This document shows, in pieces, positions 25,401-36,956 of a stretch of 64,000 nt of DNA (positions are counted from its first letter, which is position 1; every line of letters starts with the position of its first letter). The translations under genes and the position numbers were made by a program. The DNA is from Macrothele yani (lineage: Eukaryota; Arthropoda; Arachnida; Araneae; Macrothelidae), in assembly GCA_039090855.1 (NCBI GenBank), contig CM076999.1, positions 118,233,072 through 118,297,071 on the forward strand, read 5' to 3'. Under the pieces are notes generated by a model that saw nothing but the letters and a program-made list of their open reading frames with translations, did not search any database and had not been told where the DNA came from.

Positions 25401-28400
25401 TGTACTCCAATGATGGGAGGCGACGAGTGCATCGCAGGCCCAATGAAGCCTTTAATCCTGATTGTGTCGAACTTTACTGTGGAGGATTGGAAACGAGTAA
25501 TTTGGTCTGATGAGTCTCGTTTTTGTTTGTACTCCAATGATGGGAGGCGACGAGTGCATCACAAGCCCAATGAAGCCTTTAATCCTGATTGTGTCGAACT
25601 TTACTGTGGAGGATTGGAAACGAGTAATTTGGTCTGATGAGTCTCGTTTTTGTTTGTACTCCAATGATGGGAGGCGACGAGTGCATCGCAGGCCCAACGA
25701 AGCCTTTAATCCTGATCATGTCGAAGGTGTTGTTCAAGCTGGAGGGGTTTCTGTGATGTTTTAGAAATGTTTTTTTGTATCGTGAAATGGGCCCTCTTGT
25801 TGCAGTGACAATGAATTTGAATCAGCATGCGTACCTACCTCTGCATTCTAAATGACAAAGCGTTGCCCTTTGCCCTACATCTCCAGGAGCAGCATCACAT
25901 TGCCACTCCTGTCTTCCAAGATGACTATTGCCATGTGCACAGGGCTAACACTGTGTCTGAGTGGCACGATGAACAATCAGCAACACTGTCTCACCTTGAC
26001 TGGCCCACCAAATCCATAGATTTAAATCCTATTGAAAATCTGTGGGATCATTTGGAACAGAAGGTGAAATGCCAGAATAGACAGTAGACACCCATGTACT
26101 CTGGCGGAACTTCGGGACCAATTGATGCACGAGTGGCTGCAAATCGATATTCAATACATCCACAAGCTCATGGAGTTTCTACCACACCGGATTCACGCTG
26201 TTATCAAGGCAAGAGGCGTCGTCACCCATTATTAGGTAAGTTCTGAAAGAGGTGACTAATTTTTTGTCCAGTGTACTTACCTATAAATAAGGGATTGACA
26301 AATCCAAGATGCCGTAGCCCCTGAGTTTTCGAATTCTATTCTGAAAATTTTAGTTTTCTATATCTGGATTTCTCTTGTGAAGCTTCCATTTTTTAAATAA
26401 AGCAGCAAGTACAATATATGGATTTTTTCGGTCTACATATTTTTTGTAGACTACCAGAAAATTAGAATAACGAAGATGCCAGTATCTATTTTTGTCACTA
26501 TCGCCTGCAGAGTTATGCATTCTGCAGCAATATCGGCAATGTGATTCAGGCTAAAGTTTCACAGTGCAACCCAAGACAGATAGTGTGCACATGCAGAGTA
26601 AACATCAGAGATATCACTGCTACGGCAATGACTTTGTACGGAAGTCATAAGTGAATTTATTCATTTGTGCCTTTATTGAATGCTATACACCAGAAGACAA
26701 AGCTGAACTTTCTGAAATGAAAACCTATTTGGAAGTACAACTATTAATACAAGTGTACAGTATATGTTCCATAGTTTTAGTTGTGGATATTGTGCTGAAT
26801 TATTGAGTGATATCTAAGAAATAATTAATTTTGACTGTTGGTCGCAATTCTGTATGTGTGACTTTTGTTTAGATGAATCATGGTTTTTTTCCTTGTACCT
26901 CTTGAAAAAATGTGCTGGATTGTGAAAAGAAAGGAGCTGGCAACTGAAAATTTTGGGGTGTTTGTGTACCCCTGTTATTAACTGCAAATTTGAGATGAAT
27001 GTATTAGAACTGTAGTTATTTCCTCTCTCTCTCCCCAATTCTAAAACTAGAGTGCTTTATGTCACATGTATGTGAAGATATGTGCATGTGATACATCACC
27101 ATATGTTTATTATCTAGAGTTCTCCCTAGATTTTTTTACAGCTGGGTGACAAGAAATTTTAGCTGGGTGGTACTTTTAATGACCCCTTCCCCAAACGAAA
27201 AAACCAACAAAGATGTTTTGCTTAACATTATTATACTTATTAAATGTCTTTAGCAGTGTGGTAGGCATTAATGTAACATACCATGATAAACAACTTAGAA
27301 AATTGTACATAAATGATAAAAAAATGAGTACTTAACTAATAAATCATATTAGACACATATTTCAGCCAGTTTTCATCAATATTGATGGTGTATGTGGGAA
27401 TAAGTTTTTTACTCTCATTTGTGTTGTGAAAATGTTCACGAAAGGAAATTTAGCTGGGCAGTATAGAAAATTAGCTGGGTGGGCCGCCACGTAAAAACGC
27501 TTTAGGAGAACACTATTATCTATGATCTGTCATCATAGTCAAGTGATTCCTGCCTTGCTGTTATGATAAGTTAAAGAAATGTTCTTCCTCTTTTTTTGAT
27601 CTGTTAATATTTACATCAGGAATTTCAGTTTTGCTTGTTACAATACTTGTGATTTTCTTTACTTTGTAGAACAAATTCTTTGTTACCAACCAAGCGATTA
27701 CCTAGATGTATTCCTTTCTGCAGCTTACACACAACCAAGGTTTTAAGTAAGTCCAAAACTTTTCTTATGTTTGTTCTTTGTGTACTGTTGGAGTGCATGT
27801 TGATTGCTTTTTCGTAACTGTTGATAAGCTTTAGATTATTATACAGTTATACTTTTTATTCGAGTTTTAATTCTTGGAGAAGAGAAGGAAGGCTGCTGGG
27901 GCGTTTGACCATTCATCTGATATGGGTCCAGATTCAAGTCCTCGATGAGGCAAGACTGGTGTGTTTGTCTTACAGCTGGCATTAGTCAATTGCTATGGGC
28001 ATGTTCTCCATGATAGCGTAAGACTCCACATTGCAAACCAGATGATGAAGGATCTGCACGAGATGAGACACAAAGCCTTATATTATCCACCTTATTCACC
28101 TGAATTATCCCCTATGGAACTATTCCATAGGGGATATTCAATATCACTTCTTCAAGCACCTAGACACCTATTTTTGCACCATATTTGGGGTGTATGTTGA
28201 TTGCTTTATCCTGTTTAAAAGATTTTGTGAGGACTGTTGATCACAGTTTTAGAATACTGTGCAGTTATAGCTTTTATTGGATTTTTAATACTTGGCGGGC
28301 GGTCGTAGTGAGCGATGGGTTTGCCTCCTCGGGGCGCTCCGTGGTAACAATGGCACATACAACAGCAACTAGGGCCTCTGTGAATCTTGGAGAGGTGCCA

Positions 28401-31400
28401 GCTAGTTCTGTGTGACATTAGCGAAAAGACCCCAACTCACTGGGTTTTGTTCCAGAATCCTTAGGTTGAATGACCAACTGGAACCCTCAGCTATGGGCTA
28501 ATCCCCCACACTGATGTACGTACCTGATTAAAAAGACAAAAAGAAATATTAAGAATGACTCAAGTGTGGGATATGGTGGACCTACCACACTTGAGAAGGA
28601 CGGTCCACCACGGAATCGACCTGGACTTTCTAAACGGCGTATGAGAAAGCGATCTCGACTGAGTGAATGTAAGATTGGTGTATGAAATACTATAGGTATA
28701 AATGGCAAGATGAGTGAGGTGATTGAGGAGATGAATAAGTATAGACTGGATGTGCTGTGTTTAAGTGAAACCAAAAAGAAGGAAATTGGGGTAGAAGAAG
28801 TGAATGGCACGGTGAGTGTGTGGTCTGGAGTATTGGATAATATGAGAGGACAGGCTGGTGTAGGTGTGATTTTAAGTGAAAAGATGAACAACTTGATTCA
28901 CTATAGTTGCATAAGTGAGAGAATTCTCTGGATTCGTTTGAAAGTGAAACTTCAGAGAATAGTAATTGTTGTAGTGTATGTTCCTTGTGACTCGGAACCT
29001 TCTGATAAGAAAGAAGATTTCTGGAATGAGCTAAAAGCTGTTTTGAGCCAGTTTGGTGCTAAAGAAAAAGTTATAATAGCAGGGAATTTCAATGCTAGAG
29101 TAGGTGTGCAGAATGCAATTTCTGACAATGTTCTGGGTAAGTTTAATGATCCTTGTGTGAATGATAATGGTGAAAGATTAATTGAACTCTGCATTGAAAA
29201 TGATTTGTGTGTATCTAATACATTTTTCAACCACAAGTATATACACACATATACTTGGGAAAAACGTACTCTTGGTCAAAAAGAGTGTGATAGATTTTGT
29301 TGTTTACGATCAGCGTTTGAAACACTTAGTTGTTGACACCCGTATGATGAGAAGTGCGGATGTTGGTTCTGATCATTATTTGGTAGTGTCACGAGTGAAA
29401 CTTAATGTTGGATGGAGGAAAAGGAATAGGAAGAGACCCTGGATAGAAAGAATAAAGGTTGATAGGCTCCTTGAAGATCATCAGCGGTATTCTGACTTAC
29501 TCAGAGAACGACTGAAGGATCTGAAATCTTGTGAGAGGGATGTAGAAAAGAAGTGGGAATGTTTTAAGAACTGTGTTGTTACTGCTGCTAAAGAGGTCTG
29601 TGGCACCACAATAGTGGGTAACAATAGAGGTGATGCTTGGTTGAATAGTGAGATTGATGAGGCAGTAAAGAAAAAGAAGGAAGCCTATTTGGGGATGTTG
29701 CAAGGTAGAGTCTCCGTGGATGAATCTCGCTGTAAGAAGCGTGAAGCTGCTAAGCTGGTCCGCCACAGTAAGGCAAAAGATAGGAAAGAGAAAGTGGAAA
29801 GGCATGAACTGGCTTTTTGGAAAGATAGAAAGTCCTTCTGGAAGTACATGAGACTCAGGAAAAATAGGGGAAACAAAGTTGTAAGTTGTGTGAAAAATGA
29901 GATTGGGGAAATGATATGGGAGCCCAATGAGTTAAGTGACAGGTGGGGTGAATACTTCTGTGAGTTATTAGATCAGGAGAGCAAAAATGATTCTGAGACA
30001 GATGCAGATGATGTCACAATGAGGGATGAAAGCACAGGAGGGATCTCAAGAGAAGAAGTGTGTAAAGCTCTAAAATCTCTTCAGAATGGTAAGGCTCCAG
30101 GAGTTGATGGCATAACTGCAGAGATGTTGAAGTATGGTGGTGACTATAATTGACTGGTTAACTGGAATTTGCCAGTTGTGCTGGGAGTTAGGAATGGTCC
30201 CTCAGGATTGGAAGGATACTATCATTGTTCCCTTGTATAAGGGAAAAGGTGATCAGACTGAATGCAAGAACTATCGTAGTATTAGCCTACTGAGTGTGCC
30301 AGGGAAAGTGTTTGGTAAGGTTGTTATTGAAAAAGTATGGAGTCTTACATTGGAGAAAGTGTGGTATGTTCAGAGTGGTTTTATGCTTGGTAAAGGCTGC
30401 ACTAACCAGATTTTTGCATTATGCATGATGATTGAAAAGTATTTGGCTGTTGGGAAAAAAGTTTTTACTGCCTTCATAGATTTAGAGAAAGCTTATGACC
30501 GAGTCAATAGGACACTTTTGTGGAAGGTATTGAATGAATATGGTGTTACTGGGAATCTACTTAATAGTGTAAAAGCCATGTATACTGGTAGTAGAGCTTG
30601 TGTATGAGTGAATGGTGTTTTAGCAAAATGGTTTTCCATTGGTGCAGGAGTTAGACAAGGTTGTGTAATGTCACCATGGCTGTTTAATATATTTATGGAT
30701 GCATGCATGCGTGAGGCCAAAATAGATAATAGTGGTTTATGTCTTGGTGATATCTGTGTGTGCAGATTGCTGTATGCTGATGACACTGTCCTGTTGGCAG
30801 AGAGCAAAAGTGAGTTGCAGAGTATGTTAACTCGGATGCACGAAGTTTGCATGAAATTCAAACTGAGTATAAATAAGGGAAAAACCAAAGTTATGGTGTT
30901 TGAGAGAGGAATGGGTAGCACTAAATGTAATGTAAGTATAAATGGCACTGTGATTGACCAGGTGAGTGAGTTTGTGTATTTAGGAAGCATGTTTGACAGA
31001 GAGAACAAGTTGGATGGTGAAATCAGTAGGTGAGTGAATTCTTCTTTGAAAGTCATAGCTGCTCTGGGAGGTTTTCGCAGGAATGATGGGTTCTCTAGAC
31101 AGTCCCGCATGGCTGTGTATGAAACAGTAATTGTTCCTACTCTGATGTATGGCAGTGAAACCTGGGTACTGCAGAAGAAACATAGGAGTCGTTTGTGTAC
31201 TGGAGAAATGCGTTACTTACGTGGGGTTTGTGGCAAGACACGATCTGATTGTGTGAGGAATGAAGATGTATTACAGTTGTGTGATGTAAAGCAAAATGTT
31301 GTTAGCAAGGTGGAGACCAATATGCTTCGGTGGTTTGGCCATGTTGAAAGAATGAGTGATGAAATGCTTACTAAGAAAATCTTTTCAGCCCAAGTGGCAG

Positions 31401-34400
31401 GAAGGAAAGGCAGAGGAAGGCCAAGGAAGACATGGGTGGATCAGATTCAGGAGTGTCTGCATGAGAAAAAGATTATGAGTATGAAGTATAAAAGATCTTG
31501 TGTACGGCGTGTAATGGATATCCGTGAAGCACGAGTTGTATGTCAAGATCGCTGTAAATGGCGAAGTTTGATACAACAACAATAAGTAAAAATATCTGGA
31601 AGTTTGTATTTGTTTTTGGAGCTAACCTCTGAATCTCAGAGAACAGCTTAGTGATATGTATGTATGTATGGAGGAGAGAAAGAAGACTGCCCCAGTAGCT
31701 GGTGGTCTGAGGCACTGGAATCCGACTGGTTATCTGAAATGGGCCCATGTTCAAATCCTCAGTGAGGCAAGGGTGGTGTGTTTGTCTTACAGCTGGCATT
31801 AGTCAATTGCCATGGGCACGTTCTTCTCCATAATAGCATGAGACCCCACATTGTACTCTAGATGATCAAGAAGCTGCATGGTCACCCCGGTGGTGCAGTG
31901 GTCTAAGCGATGGCTTCTGGCCATTCATCCATAATGTGTCTGGGTTCGAATCCCAGTGAGGCATGGATGTTGAATTTGTTTCACGGCGCTGTCTCTCTCT
32001 CTCTCTCTCTCTCTCTTCCCTGGAACCAGTGGTTCTAAATTATGGACGTGTGACTGCTTATAGCCCACTGAGTTACGCATGCACCACATGAGGTACGAAA
32101 CTGTACATTATCCACCTTGTTCATCCTCTATGGACTATCATATCTTCAAGCACCAGAATCCGTTTTACAGGGTAAATCATTACGAAATATGTAATTCATG
32201 AGACATACCTAACACACACAGACCACAAAACTTTCCCTTTGTTTCCTGACATGCAACTCCAGCGGCTACACACGTGAGGAAACCCTCATGTGGGTGTAGA
32301 AGGCCCGACGATGGCACACCTGCTGTGCTGAAAGTGCTCGCCATAGTGTGATGAAGAGCCTCTCGAGAGACTTCTCTCGACCCGATGAGTGTAACTTTTT
32401 CTAATACAATCTTTTAATTAATAGTAAATTTAAAACGTTTGATTGTGCGAACGAATTAATGTAAACTGATAATAATATAACCTAATTGTTTCATTTATTA
32501 AAAAAAAAATTTTAACCAACCAAAAAAACCCATAACAATAGACCTCTCTCGGGCTGGGAGCACGTGCCTCACGGAGCAACAACGTGCAAAATACTTTGCC
32601 AATATCAGGTAATACCTTAGATCTCAGATGCAGAGCGCAACCTGAAGATTTTCCAATCAAACATCAGCTGAAACTGCATTCTGTTAGTTTGTTGCATCCA
32701 GATGCTTAAGATCTCTTTCACAATGGCTTATAGCAGCTTGTATCTCATAGGCAAAAGCATGTTTGTGCTGGAGGATATTATGTTGATTATTAAAGTTTTA
32801 TTTGCACTGTATTTTTATGTGTTTTAATTTTCAATCAGTATTCTTGTATTTCATCTGCAACAACCTTATAACTAAAGACTTGGCCACATGTTTGCAATGC
32901 TTGTGTACTTCTTGTAAGGCACTCAGTATGGAGGAAGACTTTCATGTTCTCAAGATCAAAGTGTGTTTGTAGCTGTATGAGTGACATGGTTCCTTTGAAA
33001 GCTTGCCTTGTTTAATTTTTTTTAGTGCCTATCACACCAGAGTTTGAAATTACATGCATGAGATAATTTTGATGTTATGAACATTATTGGAGGGAGGTTT
33101 TTGTAAAACTTAAACTTTTTGGTTTATGTGTCATTTCCCAGAAAAATAAGAATGTGGGTGAAGAGAAAGCTCATTAAGGTAATGTAATTTCACAAAAGCA
33201 TGCTTTCTAGAAAGCAAAGTCTAGCTTTCATCGATTTTTGTATGATTTTTTTTTTCGTGAAATTTGGGCACATTGCTTGGCCTTACACAACAGAGTCACT
33301 GGAAGAATGTGCCAGCAGTTGAGCTCTGAATGCATAACAGACTTAAGGAAGGCAGAGTTGATACTTGAGTAACTTGGATGATTTTGTGATGTTATCAGGC
33401 AAACACATAAAAAGATAAATAAATGCAGCTCTCTCAGTGAAATCCTAGTAGATGGAGGTGATGGAAGTAACGTTGACCACTGTCATATGATGTGGTCGCA
33501 GATTCCAAGACTGCAAATGTTTGTTAAAAAATCTTCAGGTTGCACTCTGCATCTGAGAAATTGTGCCTTTCAGAGATATGTATTGCCATTTGTTTCATTA
33601 TTGATTTCTATTTGTTTTTGTACTGTAATAAATTTTATAAAACTCAGTTAACTTTATGTATTTTGCATTTGGTATAGTAGCTTTTTCTTTATTCTTTTTA
33701 CGTAATTTTTAGGGATGAAACTAGAGTTATCACTGTTCCACAGCTGGCTGAGTCTTTAAGTGAAGGCGACATCCGATGGGTAAAAAGTAAGTTCACTCTG
33801 TGATTTGGCATTATTCAGTGATGTCAGTAGCCATTTGATTTTAATGCTTTTCAGTTATGTGTTGTGTTAAATAACATAACTGATGAGAATGTTTGTTCGT
33901 ATGTTCTCATCATTATTGTCTGCCAGTTCAACAGAAGTGGCCTGATTTTTATGGAAATTAAATATGTTGTGTGCAGTTTAATATTTTGAAAAATGGTTAA
34001 ATTGTACGGTGGAAATGAGATTTAAATTGTCATGGCATTCCTTTAAAATTAGATACACAGCATAAAATTAGATTTTTTCATTATAGTGAGATCAAAGGGA
34101 AATAGTAATTTATGGTATCGTTACATTGCCTCCCCCCCCTTTTTTTCTTTCTTATTGCAACAAATTCTTGGAAAAATTCTGCTTTGTTAATGCAATACTG
34201 CTCTATGATAAATAAACATCACCAGATTGGGAAAATATCGATCTTGTATGTACCTGCTTGAAACATCGTCTGTTATCTGAATCTGTTGGAATTGAAAATA
34301 CTAAGACATATAATTGCAGTATTAATACACCAAATGAAATATATGCCTTATTACGATGGGCAAAACACATAATGTGAGATAACTAAATTAAGGTAAAATA

Positions 34401-36925
34401 GATCATGTTTTGTTACATTAGGAGATTTGAACTTTTTTAAAACACTCATAAATTGGGAGCTTTCAACCTTGTCTTAGGTCTTCATCACACCAATGGAGGA
34501 CTAAGATTGTTTCCAGATTCTAAGTTTAAATTTGTGTGTGTGTTTTTTTTTTTTTTTTTTTGCCAGAGTCTAGAAATCTAGAATAGATTTCCAGATCATT
34601 GGGATGTAGAGTGGAGATTCCAGATTGCAGGTTTTTAGTGTAAGAAGAGTTTCCAGGTTTTCATGGTAATGAAGGGCAAACCAATTATCAAAAGGAGCAA
34701 TGTTCTTTGATTCATTCTATTGGCGAATTGCAGAAGTATCAAAATGGACAAGATAGTATTTGGGTTACCTTTCAAAACATCTTCTTTATGATCCAAAATT
34801 CTGTCGTTAATGCTTGTGTATGCACTTCTGATGTAAAAACTATCACCTGTGGATGAAGAGATAGGAATGAGGTAAACGCCTGGGAGATCAAGATTTTCAA
34901 CTTTGTCCCTATGCTTTTATAGTAACTTCATGATAATAACCAAAACTTCTGAACTAATTTTGTAAATTATAAGCAATCCCTCCTTTGAAGAAAAAATAGA
35001 GGCATTCAATTTTCAAATTATTTTCATAATTCTTTATGAGGTTGTTGACTGTAAGAGGAGGGAAACCATGAGAAGATGCTATTGTAGAAATTTTTGAGAA
35101 ATCTTGAAGAGAAAATTGGTTGTTACCTATGAGATGAGCCCTGTGGATAAAAGACTTTAACGCTGCAAACTTGTAGAGATTCAAAGTACCGTAATTTCAG
35201 GTAAATAAGCTGCATTGACGTATACGCCACAGCGATAAAAAAAGGGACGGAATGAAAAAAGAAATCACCAGAAACGCTGCACCTTCGCAGTAAGGATGGG
35301 TAGTACCATGGCGGAATCTTGAAAACATTACGTAGAAAAAAATATAGTACCTGATCTTTCAAATAATAAATAAAAATATCAATTAAACAAGATTCAATCT
35401 TAAGGATATAACACTTACGCTACTACCTATTTTATAAAAATTTACTCAAAGAATTCATAAGGTGCTTAAACCAATTATAAAACATTTATACCTCAAGAAT
35501 TTAAAAAATACACACACAACATTCTGAAAATATATGGTACACATAGTTTTTCAATCAAATCCATCGAAATTGAAAACTTCACTGTATGAATTAAAAAGTT
35601 TTAAAAGCTCATCATCGCAGGGTCGTCCGCATCACTTTCGCTGTCTTCTGGCGTTTCACCGCAGTTTTTAAAAATAATGTTTGCTTCAGTGAAGCCCGAA
35701 ATAATCGTCGAAGTTTTGATCCTAGTTGTAAATGCATTTATGGCACCTCTATTCATAGTGATTGTGGAATAACTTTTTACGGGTCTTTTAGAGGTTATTT
35801 TTAATGAAAGTTGGTTGTCAAATTTTCGAACTAAAGCCTAGTTCGTCATCAGGACTATGTCACTGGAGTAGTTGCTGCCACTCAATTGGAAGAGACCATC
35901 CGCAATTATCGTTAATTGTGGTACTTCTTCTTCTTGCTATTTCGATCCCTTCTTCTAGTTTTCTCTTTACTAAGTTTGACTGGTGGGCGATTATTTTCAC
36001 TGAGTCCCAATTTATGGAGTGTCCACTTGCTTGTACATGTCTGTCTAGCCCTGTTTTGTTCCCAATGTTCCTAATAGCTGCTTGGTGTTCTTTCATTCGG
36101 ACCTTAATACTTCTCCCTGTTTCTCCTATATAGCTGAGTCCGCAGTTACAGTCGATGCAGTAAATTACTCCTTCCTGCAATTGGATGTCCAATTCTTTCT
36201 GCTTTAAAGCTGGCAGGAATTTCTTTATTTTGTTATTAAGATCTGGAGCTAGCCTGATATTATATTTTGCTCCGATCCTTTTCTGTCTCTCGAAAAGTCC
36301 CTTGTGGTACGTAATTTTGCTGGTGAATTTGAAGTTGGTTTTTTCCTGCTTCTTTTTTGGCACTTGTTTAAATATGTTTTTCCAGGATTCGGAAAAACAT
36401 ATTTATTTACCATTAGCTTAAAACTAGAAGTATAACTTCTGCATTTCTTCAGTTTACTTTCCATGATAACGTAGAACTATGCATATTCAAGAATGAATGC
36501 AGCGAACGCAAACGTCACTGACAAAATTTGCATGTGCTGTCATTGACCAATGACAATCGATCTCGGATGGTAGTCGAATATCTCTTTTCAAGAGGGGAGA
36601 GAGAGCGAAGCTGATGACGTCATGAGTTCAAAGAGAGTTAGTTGCTCGGAGCATTAAACAAGTGCGATCCTTGCTGACAAGATCGATTCCCTGCAAAGTT
36701 TACCCCCCCGATTTTTCTGAGTTATATCGGAGTCATCTCTCTCTTACCTGTTTCACCTCAATCCTATAACCTATTATTGTCATGTCTTGTTTTAAGAGGG
36801 TGTGGGCAGAATGTATTGCACATGGCTGTAATATCATTATTCCATTCCCTCTCTATTGAGATATCTTCTCGCAGGAAAAAAATGGAACAGGCGAAAAAGT
36901 TTTTTGTTACATAATTTCGCTCTGC

Positions 36926-36956
<31 letters not shown>

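Larger units (their letters stand above)
35715..36480 (-). pseudogene. PLE-2: Penelope-like GIY-YIG end, 5'-truncated
   Basis: The minus-strand frame 36363-35860 has [20 protein letters not shown], then [29 protein letters not shown] and [18 protein letters not shown]. This is the linker and GIY-YIG nuclease of a PLE different from PLE-1. The RT domain is absent. The 3' tail (about 35715-35859) includes a hammerhead-like core. A second copy lies at 51820-52290. Confidence 0.88.

Noticed and set aside
23184..25723. CRISPR-like array
   Set aside because: Units are directly adjacent with no variable spacers, in an animal transposon.
23224..25764. Dozens of 70-92-residue ORFs on both strands across 23.1-25.8 kb
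   Set aside because: They are the same tandem unit read repeatedly in shifting frames. None is a gene.
28487..28891. 134-codon minus-strand ORF
   Set aside because: Antisense shadow of the LINE-A 5' region and endonuclease.
35804..36133. 109-codon plus-strand ORF
   Set aside because: Antisense shadow of the PLE-2 GIY-YIG frame.
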